A stretch of DNA of 55,532 bases from Brasilonema sp. UFV-L1 (GTDB lineage: Bacteria > Cyanobacteriota > Cyanobacteriia > Cyanobacteriales > Nostocaceae), in contig NZ_QMEA01000027.1 of assembly GCF_012912105.1 (NCBI RefSeq), forward strand, positions 1 through 55,532, given 5' to 3'. The position numbers and the translations under genes are program-made. Positions 27,528 through 39,339 of this stretch are shown here, piece after piece; within the stretch, counting starts at the first letter, position 1, and every line of letters begins with the position of its first letter. The notes below the pieces were generated by a model that worked only from the letters and a program-made list of their open reading frames with translations, did no database searches and was not told where the DNA came from.

Positions 27528-27849
27528 GTGTAATTCCTCCATAGAAGGTTTTTCTCACTGACTAAACGAAAGTGTCTAGTTCAGCCACTTTAACCTGCCA
27601 TCATAACAATATTTTTACAATCGCAGTTCGTAAGTCATGTTACCTTTATTAAAATTATGACTTAAGACTGATTATTTTAAAGATAAATAAAAGTTACCCT
27701 ACTAGATTATCGTTGTTTACAAAACAACAAAGATGACGATAAAACTAGGCAAACGCTAAGATGAAAATCGTACCTGCTTTTGATGACAAAAATCGGGGGA
27801 AACCCGTGAGCACCCCCAACAGCTTCGACATCAACAAGAGCTACCTGAA
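27528..27849. other. 322-bp upstream region of metK
   Basis: Separates metK from prk on the same strand. I see no recognised SAM riboswitch fold, no open frame of note, and no strong hairpin. The sequence is AT-rich and likely contains the metK promoter. The GGAGGA ribosome-binding site is at its metK-proximal edge (about 27535-27540 on the complement). Confidence 0.4.
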
Positions 27850-28854
27850 CTAAACCTTAGCAGCTAGTTTTGCTTCCTTAGACGTCAATCGCTCGTAAGT
27901 AGCACGCATTTTTAAACCAGTCAGTACTTGGAATAAGCCAGTACCATTATTGGAACCAGGATACTCGCGGTGCTGAAGCAACAAGTGAGTCATCTCACCT
28001 TTGTAGTTGGTGGATGTGTTGCTCAGATGAGTTTCGATGTAAATGACTTCTTCGAGGTTGTCGAATTGACCATCTACTTCTAACACAGATACGTACCGAC
28101 CGTAGTACACATCCGAGCCATAGTATAGCTGCATACCCGGATAAGAACAGGTCAGTTTGCGTCCACAGGGAGTCCACTGAATTGTTGACCCTTCATCAAA
28201 GAGGTAGACTGGGGTAAAGCCTTCTTTACCTTCCCGCTGGAGCATACGGACTCGCAGGACTTTGCGCTCTTTGTCGTCTTTGATTAAGTTTGTAGGCAAT
28301 ACCTGGAGAACCACATCAGCAAATTCTCTTTGCGGTTCAATGTATTTTGTAAAATCAGGTTTACGGGAATTGATTTGAGCTAAAACATCTTCATAGCGGT
28401 GACCGCGTTCTGCCATATCTCGTTGGATTTTCCAAGCAATTTTGACTTCATCACTGATGTCAAAATAGATACTGAAGTCGATGAGTGCCCGTACCCGCTC
28501 ATCATATAAAGGATGTAACCCCTCAACCACGATAATATGATTTGGCTCTATTCTTTCTGGTGGATCAATAGCGCCGGTCTCGTGGTTGTAAATCGGCTTA
28601 TTAATTGCTTGACCTTCTTTAAGCGCTTTGATTTGCTCATACATTAGGTCAAAATTATTTGCTCTTGGGTCAAGTGCAGTTATTCCCGTTTCTTTACGCT
28701 GCTTACGGTCTAATGAGTGATAGTCATCTAAGCAAATGACTGTCATTAAATCTTCACCGAACAAATCTATCAGGCGACGCAAAAAAGTAGACTTACCGCA
28801 TCCGGAGTCTCCGGCTACTCCAATCAATACCACGCGTTCCGGCTTACTAGTCAT
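27850..28854 (-). CDS. prk: Phosphoribulokinase
   Basis: Calvin-cycle enzyme that phosphorylates ribulose 5-phosphate to the CO2 acceptor RuBP in the cytoplasm. The 334-aa product begins with the P-loop 'GVAGDSGCGKSTFLRRL' (Gly/Lys/Ser near residue 20), followed by 'VICLDDYHSLDRKQRKETG' and 'IVVEGLHPLYDERVRALIDF'. The second Cys of the redox pair is in 'MTVICLDDYH' and the first is in the P-loop, so thioredoxin/CP12 control is possible. Length is normal. It is divergent from petH across 1.15 kb. Confidence 0.97.
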   Translation of the reverse strand: MTSKPERVVLIGVAGDSGCGKSTFLRRLIDLFGEDLMTVICLDDYHSLDRKQRKETGITALDPRANNFDLMYEQIKALKEGQAINKPIYNHETGAIDPPERIEPNHIIVVEGLHPLYDERVRALIDFSIYFDISDEVKIAWKIQRDMAERGHRYEDVLAQINSRKPDFTKYIEPQREFADVVLQVLPTNLIKDDKERKVLRVRMLQREGKEGFTPVYLFDEGSTIQWTPCGRKLTCSYPGMQLYYGSDVYYGRYVSVLEVDGQFDNLEEVIYIETHLSNTSTNYKGEMTHLLLQHREYPGSNNGTGLFQVLTGLKMRATYERLTSKEAKLAAKV

Positions 28855-31297
<2,443 letters not shown>

Positions 31298-31459
31298 TTT
31301 AGTCATAAGTCATGAGTCATTAGGCTTTTGACAAAAGGCTATAGACTGTAAGTAAGTAAGAAAGATAATTAGTAGGGTGGGCAATGCTTACCCTACTATT
31401 GTTGTTTTGTATTTGACAAAAGAATCTAAAATTCAAAATCTAAAATTGGTACAAAGCTT

Positions 31460-32755
31460 GTGGGTGTAAAGCTAGGAATATTGGGATTAGGCACTGTAGG
31501 GACGGGTACAGTGCAATTGTTACAAAATAGCGGTTTTCGTCACCCGTTATTGCAGTCAGTAGAAATTTATCGTGTGGGAGTGCGATCGCTTGACAAACCC
31601 CGCACAGTCACACTACCAGAAAGCGTGTTAACCACAGATTTAGAGGCAATTGTCACTGATCCAGCGATAGATATTGTGGTCGAGGTGATGGGGGGATTAG
31701 AACCAGCGCGATCGCTCATCCTCAAAGCTATTCAAAATGGCAAGCACGTGGTGACTGCGAACAAAGCAGCAATCTCCCGTTTTGGTGATGAAATCTTTAG
31801 CGCTGCTAATCAAGCTGGGGTTTACGTTATGCTGGAAGCTGCCGTGGGTGGCGGTATTCCAGTCATTCAACCTCTCAAGCAATCTTTAAGTGTCAACAGC
31901 ATTCACACGATCACTGGGATTGTTAACGGGACGACAAACTACATCCTCTCACGGATGCAAACCGAAGGCAGTCACTTCAGTGATGTCTTAGCAGATGCCC
32001 AGCGCTTAGGTTATGCTGAAGCTGATCCAACTGCTGATGTCGATGGCTTAGATGCCGCAGATAAAATCGCCATTCTCGCATCATTAGCTTTTAGTGGACG
32101 TATTAAGCTAGAAGATGTCTACAGTGAGGGGATTCGGCAAATCAGTAAGACAGATATTGCCTATGCCGAGAAATTAGGATTTGTCATCAAACTGCTTGCC
32201 ATTGCCAACAGAACTACACCCTCATCCTCCTTATCTCCCATCTCAGTCAGAGTCCATCCCACTTTAGTCCCGAAAACACATCCCCTAGCGAGTATCAACG
32301 GCGTGAATAACGCTATTCTTATTGAAGGTGAACCCATAGGACAAGTGATGCTTTTTGGTCCTGGTGCTGGTGCTGGGGCAACAGCCAGTGCTGTATCCTC
32401 AGATATTTTGAACCTCGTAGCAGTGCTCAAAACAAGTACATCAGTACAAAATTCTCTGCTTAAGTGCGGACATCAAGACTACTGCCAAATTGTGCCAATG
32501 GCAGAACTTATCACCCGATTTTACACTCGTTTTCTCACCCAAGACCAACCTGGAGTGATTGGCAAATTGGGAACTTGCTTTGGTAATCACGGAGTCAGCT
32601 TAGAGTCAATCGTCCAAACAGGTTTTCAGGGAGAACTTGCAGAAATTGTTGTTGTCACTCACGATGTTCGAGAAGGCGATTTTCGGCAAGCATTAACAGA
32701 AATTCATACTCTTGCAGCAGTAGACACCATTCCTAGCTTGCTGCGAGTCCTTTGA
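31460..32755 (+). CDS. hom: Homoserine dehydrogenase
   Basis: Reduces aspartate semialdehyde to homoserine on the route to threonine and methionine. The 431-aa protein has the Rossmann motif 'GLGTVGTGTVQLL', the central 'NKAAISRFGDEIF' and 'EAAVGGGIPVIQPLK' blocks, and 'GIVNGTTNYILSRM'. A C-terminal ACT domain ('ITRFYTRFLTQDQPGVIGKLG' onward, about residue 350 to the end) suggests feedback control by an amino acid. It starts at a GTG. Length matches monofunctional enzymes. It is monocistronic. Confidence 0.96.
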   Translation: MGVKLGILGLGTVGTGTVQLLQNSGFRHPLLQSVEIYRVGVRSLDKPRTVTLPESVLTTDLEAIVTDPAIDIVVEVMGGLEPARSLILKAIQNGKHVVTANKAAISRFGDEIFSAANQAGVYVMLEAAVGGGIPVIQPLKQSLSVNSIHTITGIVNGTTNYILSRMQTEGSHFSDVLADAQRLGYAEADPTADVDGLDAADKIAILASLAFSGRIKLEDVYSEGIRQISKTDIAYAEKLGFVIKLLAIANRTTPSSSLSPISVRVHPTLVPKTHPLASINGVNNAILIEGEPIGQVMLFGPGAGAGATASAVSSDILNLVAVLKTSTSVQNSLLKCGHQDYCQIVPMAELITRFYTRFLTQDQPGVIGKLGTCFGNHGVSLESIVQTGFQGELAEIVVVTHDVREGDFRQALTEIHTLAAVDTIPSLLRVL

Positions 32756-32866
32756 AAAATAAGAGTTATAAGGATTTTAACAAATCCGTAACCTAAAAAC
32801 TGTAACCTATTACTTAATAACCATTATTCTGTCGCCTGTTCCCTGTTCTTTATAAAGATAACAAAT

Positions 32867-33895
32867 ATGAATCCTTCAGATCCGGAGTCATCTCCAAACA
32901 ATACTCTTGGCTTTGATGAATTTATCGGTATTCTTGTTGCTTTTGCAACTATTGGGGTCATTCTGTTTTGGTCATTCTCCCGTAAGAATTCTAATTGGAA
33001 TTTCACAGGGTTGACATCCCCGAACCCAACTTCCTCTGCTTCTCCTGTGATTCCTGTGATGCCAAGTCTTCCTGGGATTCCTAAACAACAGCCAATTCCA
33101 TTTCTTCTTCCTGGTGTAAAACCAACACTCACTCCATCCCCAACTAACGGAAAAACCTCGGACGATGAGTTACCTCCAGTTTATGATTTAACTCCAAACG
33201 AACCATCACAAGCACAAGATCCATTCTTCTCTTTTCCCACCACGACTACAGAACAATCTCGTGTCCTCACTCCGAGTGAAAAATTGCCAACAATTCCCCC
33301 ACCACTCGCTTTTACAGATGTACCTGCCGAATTTTGGGGACGGCGTTTCATTGATATTCTCTCATCTCGTGGAATTATCAAAGGTTTTCCTGATTACTCT
33401 TTTAGACCTAACCAACCTGTAAACCGTGCTGAATTTGCTGCCATTTTGCAACAAGCCTTTGACAGAAGAAATGGTGGAAATACTACAACTTTCAAAGATA
33501 CACCGGCAGACTTTTGGGCAATTCCAGCAATTAACCAATCGATCACGACTGGATTTTTAAAAGGTTATCCAGACAACACCTTCAAACCAGATCAAAAAAT
33601 TCCACGAGTACAAGTTTTAGTTGCTCTTGCTAGTGGGTTAGATCTCAAAGTCCCTTCTTCCCCTGAAAAAGTTTTAAGCATCTACAAAGATGCCAAAGAG
33701 ATTCCTCAATACGCCCTTGATAAGGTAGCAGCAGCTACAGAAAATCGTCTTGTAGTCAACCACCCAGACTTACAAGTTTTGGCTCCAAATCAAGAAGCAA
33801 CTCGTGCTGAGGTTGCTGCTATGGTTCATCAAGCTTTGGTGCGCATGGGAAGATTGCAACCCATTGAATCTCAAAGCATTGTGAAAACACCTTGA
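32867..33895 (+). CDS. SLH-domain protein with N-terminal membrane anchor
   Basis: 342 aa: an N-terminal membrane segment (about 13-33, 'FIGILVAFATIGVILFWSF'), a Pro/Ser/Thr-rich spacer (40-135), then three S-layer-homology repeats from about 145 to 330. The first has 'DVPAEFWGRRFIDILSSRG' and 'FRPNQPVNRAEFAAIL', the second 'GYPDNTFKPDQKIPRVQVLVALASG'. SLH repeats bind the cell wall. In contrast to cyanobacterial SLH porins (Slr1841-like, more than 500 aa), there is no beta-barrel part here. It may tether the inner membrane to the wall. No obvious partner gene. Confidence 0.85.
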   Translation: MNPSDPESSPNNTLGFDEFIGILVAFATIGVILFWSFSRKNSNWNFTGLTSPNPTSSASPVIPVMPSLPGIPKQQPIPFLLPGVKPTLTPSPTNGKTSDDELPPVYDLTPNEPSQAQDPFFSFPTTTTEQSRVLTPSEKLPTIPPPLAFTDVPAEFWGRRFIDILSSRGIIKGFPDYSFRPNQPVNRAEFAAILQQAFDRRNGGNTTTFKDTPADFWAIPAINQSITTGFLKGYPDNTFKPDQKIPRVQVLVALASGLDLKVPSSPEKVLSIYKDAKEIPQYALDKVAAATENRLVVNHPDLQVLAPNQEATRAEVAAMVHQALVRMGRLQPIESQSIVKTP

Positions 33896-33923
33896 GAGGT
33901 TTGCAGCAATACGGTTGCTGTTC

Positions 33924-34709
33924 TTACTTGACGGAGGAAGAGGGTAACTGGTGGCGTCCAAACGCTAAATCAAGAGTGTTCGCAGCAAGCACATCCAAAG
34001 GATCGACCCAAGGCAGTGCTAATGTTTTCATCCTGGCAAAACAAACCGATAATTCGGTGCATCCAGCAATCGCTATCTCTGCTCCTTGCTCTTTTAAGGA
34101 GCAACTTGCTTTTTCTAAGATGCTCATTGCCTGCGATGAAACCTGAGTGCCAGTTGCCTTAATTCCCCAATCACAATCGTAAATAGCTTTCATCACCAGT
34201 TGCTGCAAGCAAGAACCAACCTGCGGTGATATTGGGGTTAGGTCAACAGAAGCCAAGCTCTTACTATACAAGTGCGAATATATTGTTCCATCAGTTGCCA
34301 AGATACCAACTTTGTTGATATTTGGGTAACTCCTGCGAATAAATTCGGCAGTGGAATCTATCAGATGAATCCAAGGGATTGAGATCTGTGGCTGCACTTG
34401 TTCGTAAAAAGCGTGGGCAGTATTGCAGGTGACGACTAGAAAATCAGCACCAGCCGAGTACAAAAGCTGCCCATACTTGACAAGCATTGGAGTACAGCTT
34501 TCTGCTGCTCCTAGCAAACTTTGAGTTCGATCTGGAATATCAGCAGCACTGACAAGCAGCCAAACGGGATGCTCCTGATCGCTTTGGGCACCCCGTTGAA
34601 CGTTCTTTGCAATCAACTTCCGCTCAAACTCAGTATGAGAAAGGGGACCATTACCTCCAATAATTCCAGGAATGTATATTTGTTTATGAGTTTGTTTATG
34701 AGTTGTCAT
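33924..34709 (-). CDS. Aspartate/glutamate racemase family protein
   Basis: 261-aa cofactor-independent racemase-like enzyme. The two catalytic cysteines are visible: 'VVTCNTAHAFYE' (near residue 99) and 'IAGCTELSV' (near residue 218). 'IGGNGPLSHTEFERKL' and 'KVGILATDGTI' match the Asp/Glu/hydantoin racemase family; the exact substrate is not certain. The start contains a 12-base duplication that gives the repeated peptide THKQTHKQ. It is 13 bp after the EamA transporter gene on the same strand, so they are probably one operon. The 'TTHKQTHKQ' stretch is non-conserved and the effective start could be later. Confidence 0.85.
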   Translation of the reverse strand: MTTHKQTHKQIYIPGIIGGNGPLSHTEFERKLIAKNVQRGAQSDQEHPVWLLVSAADIPDRTQSLLGAAESCTPMLVKYGQLLYSAGADFLVVTCNTAHAFYEQVQPQISIPWIHLIDSTAEFIRRSYPNINKVGILATDGTIYSHLYSKSLASVDLTPISPQVGSCLQQLVMKAIYDCDWGIKATGTQVSSQAMSILEKASCSLKEQGAEIAIAGCTELSVCFARMKTLALPWVDPLDVLAANTLDLAFGRHQLPSSSVK

Positions 34710-34722
34710 AAAATCAAGCTCT

Positions 34723-35679
34723 TTAATTTGTCGCTTTCACGGCAGATTGACTCGATTGAGCTAAATATATACCGAATAAAACGACCACGAAAGCTACCCA
34801 ATCAGAAAAACTGACTTTTTCATTGAAAATAACCCAAGCAAAGAAAGAAGCAAGAACTGGCTCGAGAAGCAGCGTAACGGCGACAACTCCTGAGGATAAT
34901 TTACTAAGGCTGTAAGCCAAAAGTCCTTGACCAAACACTTGGCACAACAAAGCTTGGAAAATCACGAAAAACCACCCCATCCATGTATAGGGAAGCAATC
35001 TATCTTCGACTGAGGGCAGGACGGGCAACAGAAACACTGTTGTGACTCCGCAGCGCCACAGCATAATAGTTGCAGTGCTAAATCGCCTTCTCAGGCGTTC
35101 TACCAACATTAGATACGCGGCGATAAAAATCGCAGTTAGTAAAGCGAGCGCATCACCAAGTATTTGGTCAGTCGCAAATTGTACCTTATTGAGTTCAATG
35201 GCGATCGCCCCACCTACCGCCATAATCATACCAATAACGAATCTGTTATCGAAGCGCCGACCAAATAACAAGTACCCCGCCAAGCCGACAAACAAGGGGT
35301 TCAAATTAGATAGTAAAGCCACGTTGGCAACGCTAGTTTGAGTCAGGGACCAAGCCCACAAAAGTAAATACGTAGCTCCTGCAGTTCCCATTGCCACCAA
35401 TAGCGCCAGTTCCCCTCTCGTCAAAGGCTTCTGTTCTATCGGTTGCTCATCAGACTTTTGACGCAGCAAAGTTTGAAGTCCGCACCACAACCCGAAGACG
35501 ATTGTGGCAATCCAAGCACGATGAAATACGACAGCATTTGCACTAATTTCACGTTCGCACAATTTGACCAAGACTGGTGCCAAAGATATGGGAATCAGAG
35601 CGACAAATAACGAGGCAGTTCCTATGAAAGTTGATGTTTTCGACAGTTGCTGTTGTGGTAATTCCAGTTTAGCTGTCAT
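34723..35679 (-). CDS. EamA/DMT family transporter
   Basis: 318-aa inner-membrane protein with about ten transmembrane segments in two EamA halves (residues about 20-165 and 180-310). Motifs include 'LLSNLNPLFVGLAGYLLFGRRF' in the first half and 'LLEPVLASFFAWVIFNEKVS' in the second. Family members export amino acids or metabolites. Being 13 bp upstream of a racemase gene suggests a D- or L-amino-acid substrate, but that is inferred from context only. Confidence 0.9.
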   Translation of the reverse strand: MTAKLELPQQQLSKTSTFIGTASLFVALIPISLAPVLVKLCEREISANAVVFHRAWIATIVFGLWCGLQTLLRQKSDEQPIEQKPLTRGELALLVAMGTAGATYLLLWAWSLTQTSVANVALLSNLNPLFVGLAGYLLFGRRFDNRFVIGMIMAVGGAIAIELNKVQFATDQILGDALALLTAIFIAAYLMLVERLRRRFSTATIMLWRCGVTTVFLLPVLPSVEDRLLPYTWMGWFFVIFQALLCQVFGQGLLAYSLSKLSSGVVAVTLLLEPVLASFFAWVIFNEKVSFSDWVAFVVVLFGIYLAQSSQSAVKATN

Positions 35680-35790
35680 GACTTTTGGCTAATGTGTTGG
35701 CAATAGTTGTGCTGATTTCTTGAACCGAGTCTTTCTATAAAATACTTTCTATAAAATAAACAATAGCAAACAGTGGCTACTCATAAACTC

Positions 35791-35812
35791 AAAGCCTGCT
35801 TACGCAGGCTTT
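35791..35812. terminator. Stem-loop AAAGCCTGC..GCAGGCTTT
   Basis: A perfect 9-bp stem with a four-base loop (TTAC), followed on the plus strand by GTTTTG. It lies between the CAAD and EamA genes. It could end a transcript on either strand, but it also resembles a common cyanobacterial palindromic repeat. Confidence 0.5.
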
Positions 35813-35926
35813 GTTTTGCTAACCTCAGACTTCCATCCGAAGACGTTAAATTTGGAAGGCAATACTCCTGTCCCAATAGAGAGCGCATCAGCCAAAAGGG
35901 CTTAGCACTGCGTCAATAGCAGCTAT

Positions 35927-36376
35927 TTAGCTTCCTGAAACTTGCTTGCCAACAACTTGTGATTTGAGAGTTGTAATCTCATTGGTTAACTCTTCCCGAG
36001 TTGAAGCTTTGAGTAGATAGCGGTAAATAAACCATGTGGAGTAACCAATACCAATCAATTCAAAGGTAGGTGCTACCAAAGGAATGTCATTCAAAGCATC
36101 CAATATCGCCAAGACTATCTTGACAGCGACAATTGCTCCCACAATTAAACCAATGCTAATCAGGGGTTGTTTGTATTTATTAAAAAAGATTCCCAGATAG
36201 TCGGGCAGTGTCGCTAAAAAGCCAGAAACTTGTTCTCCATATTTTAGCCATTGTTCCTGAGACTGCACAGTTGGCTGGAGTTTGGTTATGGTTCCTGTTT
36301 GGTTGTTGATATTTGGCATTGTTGCCTCTGGAGACTTAGTTTCCACATTTTCCGGTTCTTGCATTTGGGCTTCCAT
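35927..36376 (-). CDS. CAAD-domain thylakoid-type membrane protein
   Basis: 149 aa from the ATG at 36376. The longer frame starts at 36460 with a Cys-rich stub that I do not expect to be real. The domain: 'QWLKYGEQVSGFLATLPDYLG' (amphipathic), two membrane segments at about 85-104 and 110-130, and a helical tail 'TREELTNEITTLKSQVVG'. This matches the CAAD domain found in cyanobacteria, alone or fused to aminoacyl-tRNA synthetases, and in the plastid CURT1 family of thylakoid-curvature proteins. It most likely sits in the thylakoid membrane. Monocistronic. Confidence 0.85.
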   Translation of the reverse strand: MEAQMQEPENVETKSPEATMPNINNQTGTITKLQPTVQSQEQWLKYGEQVSGFLATLPDYLGIFFNKYKQPLISIGLIVGAIVAVKIVLAILDALNDIPLVAPTFELIGIGYSTWFIYRYLLKASTREELTNEITTLKSQVVGKQVSGS

Positions 36377-37494
36377 TATTTTCAAACTTAAGTTACTTTC
36401 ATCCGGACAGTTACAACCAAAAGGCTGTTGACTAGGCGATGCACCGGTGCATCCACACAACTAATTTTGGCGTACAACCAGGTCATAGTTGTCTATAACC
36501 ATAATTGTCTCTCGATCACTACTTCATCAACTACAAGGTAGAAAACCGCTAAAAAGGTAGTAGCTATTTAACCAGTAGCATGGCTTAGAAGTCGTGTTCT
36601 AAGTTCATTTTTAATGGACCACAGTCTTGAATGTAGGGTTGTCCTACGCTGTGTAGGTTGCTTCATGGTACTCGTCTAAAGTACAAATCATGCAAAAATT
36701 CAGTCCACCTTTCATTTATACAAGTCTAAACGCCGATTTTACCCGATATTTAAGCTATCTTAAGCTGCTATCTTTGAGCAAGACATTTAGTTGATATTCA
36801 TACCTCAGAAAAGTTGCGTATTATACTGAATGCATACAACAAATGGTTGAAATCAGCTTAATAATTTTTATACTTTTTTTATATTTTTTTAGAAAAGTTA
36901 TTATAGAGTCGCCATCATGAACTGTGTACACTCGTGATCATAAAAATCTTCTTTTCCTGACTCTCTCCCTGCTCATTGTCAACTCAGGTGGAGACACGCT
37001 CTTTTGCGTTGTCAATTTACTTGTGTAAGGTGAAGCAAAATATTTTCTACACTTTTGCTGTTGCGATACGCCAAAAAAATTTTTGCTTCTTATATCCGCG
37101 ATACACCTTCATACAGAAGCCGAAACAAATATCTTTGATTAGCAGGGCTGTTCCATTCTCCAACAGAGAAATTAGCAATCGACTATTGACAATTCTTTGC
37201 CTTACCTGATAACCGCAGTTTATTTCTATCCGCCTCATACATCTTTCCCCTTATATAAGGAGAAAAGAAAAAGGCACAAGTTTTTTGCTTTTAGACTCAA
37301 ACAGCCCTGTGTCTCTAATCAGAGGAAGAGGGTTTAGGGATTATCGCCCATAGTTAACCTGTTTTTCGGCTTATCTTCACTTATGAGCGACTGATTAGTA
37401 AAACTAATAAACCTAATCAGAAAATCTGTTCCGTTTTCAGCCCTAATCCCTACTTCTCGCAATCGATGCTAATACTGTAGTTAGTTCTATTTCT
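36377..37494. other. 1.1-kb intergenic region with short palindromes
   Basis: Between CAAD and the pentapeptide gene, both minus strand. Two overlapping open frames (36976-37209 plus, 37047-37238 minus) lack ribosome-binding sites and I do not credit them. Features seen: an AT-rich block (36855-36905), palindrome CCTTATATAAGG at 37249-37260, and an inverted TAGGGATTA / TAATCCCTA pair about 37334-37452 that may be a MITE-like element. Confidence 0.45.
37334..37452. repeat. Possible inverted-repeat element, TTAGGGATTA ends
   Basis: TTAGGGATTA near 37334 pairs with TAATCCCTA near 37444. The inner sequence shows nothing coding. The arms are short, so this is weak evidence for a MITE. Confidence 0.35.
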
Positions 37495-37950
37495 CTATTT
37501 CCAATCAGGAACTTCTCCGTCTTCACCACCAACACCGATACCTGTGTTGAATATTTCAGCATTGGTAATATTGAGGTCATTCATTGATGCCCCATATACA
37601 TTAGAATCGTGAATCGTAGCACGAGTGAAATTGACTTTATTAAGATTGGCTTTCTTGAAATCAACATTCGTTGCAAAAGCTGACGTCATGTCAGCACCTG
37701 CTAAGTTAGCACCTGTAAGATCAGCACCTTCAAGATTCGCCTTTGTCAAGTTTGCTCCTTGGAGATTTGCATCTCTCAAGTCAGCACCAATCAAATGTGC
37801 GCCACTGAGGTTTGCTTTCGATAAATCACACCCAGCACACTCCCCAGTAGAAAGCAACTTTTTAACATGCTGCGGATTCGCTGCGTTGACTGAAGTAGCT
37901 AAGAATAGGGGAGCGAGTAAGGTTAGAGCTGCTATAATCTTGGATTTCAT
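37495..37950 (-). CDS. Secreted pentapeptide repeat protein
   Basis: 151 aa from the ATG at 37950, which has GGGGG 8 bases before it; an upstream in-frame start adds eight residues. Residues 1-23 are a signal peptide ending 'TSVNAANP'. A Cys pair (ECAGC, near 39-42) precedes about nine A(D/N)LXX pentapeptides (about 41-120, e.g. ADLRD, ANLQG, ANLTK), which form a right-handed quadrilateral helix. The tail contains 'NAEIFNTGIGVGGEDGEVPDWK'. Exported pentapeptide proteins are common in cyanobacteria and their functions are mostly unknown. Confidence 0.88.
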   Translation of the reverse strand: MKSKIIAALTLLAPLFLATSVNAANPQHVKKLLSTGECAGCDLSKANLSGAHLIGADLRDANLQGANLTKANLEGADLTGANLAGADMTSAFATNVDFKKANLNKVNFTRATIHDSNVYGASMNDLNITNAEIFNTGIGVGGEDGEVPDWK

Positions 37951-38488
37951 ATGATTTCCCCCTTTGTAATACAAGTAGCTTCCGTTTATCTCCTCACAGT
38001 TCTATTATCACCCCTATCACTGCTTCTCGTGACAGATTGGCAACATAAGTTATCTGTGATATTCGTCAGCTTTTTGGTGCGATGGATGGTAAACGAGTTT
38101 TTATAGTTGTAGATGACTGGTAACTGATGCAGTTTGTTTTACCACTGAAAAAAATAATAACACCTGGTTTGAGTGGAGAATTCTGCCATTGGGCATTCAT
38201 CGATATCTGCTATGAGACGTAAATTGCAGGGTTGGATACAACAACAGAACCCCTATAGGACTCCTCCAAAGATTTTTGAAAACATACTGAGACTGGACTG
38301 AGACTGAAAAACCTGTTTCATAAGGTTTCATAAGGGTTTTATCTGCAATCCTTTGCTCAAAATCAGACAGGATGGCTATGTGATTCTTGCTTTTCTATAC
38401 TCCTAAGAAACACAGGGGTGTAGGGGTGTAAGGAAAAAAGGTGTTTCTTTCATATAATGCTTGCTGCGAAGCCACTAGTCGGAGGCTC

Positions 38489-38606
38489 AGATCTTGCACC
38501 TGAGTTAAAAACCGGGTTTCTTGACAATGCCTGCTCTTATAAACCTTAATTTCTGGTTCTCCAAACCCGGTTTTTTTGGGTCTTGTTGAGAATGCTGCAA
38601 GATATC
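38489..38606. repeat. MITE-like element, GATCTTGCA / TGCAAGATAT ends
   Basis: Outer ends AGATCTTGCA (38489) and TGCAAGATATC (38595) pair, and the inner arms AAAAACCGGGTTTC (38507-38520) and AAACCCGGTTTTT (38563-38575) also pair. A related inner pair occurs at 48591-48664, so it is a dispersed, non-autonomous inverted-repeat family. Confidence 0.65.
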
Positions 38607-38822
38607 AGTATAGATAAACTAGATGATTACCATAAGTTAAGACGCATTCCATAAACTTTTTACTAAGTAGCTGGGCGGGAAAATTTATCAGTTTGTCCGC
38701 AGTGAGTGGAACGCAGTGGAACGTAGACCCCGGAGGGGGCTTCCCGCTTTCTTAGCAATCGCTGCGGGTTTTGACAACTTTATATTTTGTTACATAGTTA
38801 GGTTTATTTGTGCCTACCTACT

Positions 38823-38849
38823 TATCTCAAAAACGAAGAACTCATGATT
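38823..38849 (+). repeat. 27-bp direct repeat upstream of cmpA, copy 1
   Basis: Begins TATCTCAAAAACGAAG and ends GAACTCATGATT; 25 of 27 bases match copy 2 at 38919-38945. The two copies are 96 bp apart start to start. Confidence 0.7.
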
Positions 38850-38918
38850 TTTTCATAACCAATTATAGATGAAACAAATGGTTACCATCAATAAACACTT
38901 ATTAAATAGACTGATTAC

Positions 38919-38945
38919 TATCTCAGAAGCGAAGAACTCATGATT
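38919..38945 (+). repeat. 27-bp direct repeat upstream of cmpA, copy 2
   Basis: Second copy of the 38823-38849 repeat, differing at two positions (both A to G). It lies just ahead of the AT-rich promoter-like zone. It could be a regulator site or a chance duplication. Confidence 0.7.
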
Positions 38946-39034
38946 GTATTTATAGTAATCATTTAATATTTTGTTTATTTTTTGATTTTTTTGCTAATTA
39001 ATCATTAGCTATAAATGGTAATCTAATACTTAAG

Positions 39035-39045
39035 TTGAAATTCAA
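39035..39045 (+). promoter_or_regulatory. TTGAAATTCAA dyad, candidate CmpR/LysR-type site
   Basis: Perfect 11-bp dyad about 300 bp before the cmpA start, in an AT-rich stretch. LysR-type regulators such as CmpR bind T-N11-A dyads and activate cmp operons under low CO2. The match is only to the general pattern. Confidence 0.3.
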
Positions 39046-39339
39046 TAAAATAATGTAATAAGTCGTTGGACAGAATTCAACGTAAAACGGCACTCACAAA
39101 AAACAAGAGACGCAAAGCCTTTTACTTTCTGTTTTCTACTTATTACATCAGACACAGTGAAGTCATCTTAGGTGATATTCACTCAAATCATAATGAAAAT
39201 TTAAACGATTTTCAAGTTTTATGTATTCAATCAACCATAATTTCATGGCTGATTGAATAGCCGGAGCTTGCACAAAATACTTCCAAGTCAGGTTACTAGT
39301 TTTCATAAGGATTAGTTTAGTTAGTTGTCAGGAGATATT

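Larger units (their letters stand above)
37951..39339. other. 1.4-kb region upstream of cmpA, rich in repeats
   Basis: Contains no supported gene. A 64-codon frame at 39066-39260 has no ribosome-binding site. Visible are a hairpin element at 38489-38606, a repeat-like stretch at 38700-38750 (GTGAGTGGAACGCAGTGGAA region), two imperfect 27-bp direct repeats at 38823-38849 and 38919-38945, and an AT-rich promoter-like zone from 38950 to 39060 with a TTGAAATTCAA dyad (39035-39045). The upstream region probably carries the regulatory sites of the bicarbonate transporter operon. Confidence 0.55.

Noticed and set aside
27543-27849. SAM riboswitch upstream of metK
   Set aside because: I looked for conserved hairpins and a pseudoknot pattern but could not see one; a covariance search would be decisive and I cannot run it.
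39066-39260. 64-codon frame upstream of cmpA
   Set aside because: No ribosome-binding site, AT-rich and without domain features; it lies in the promoter region of the operon.
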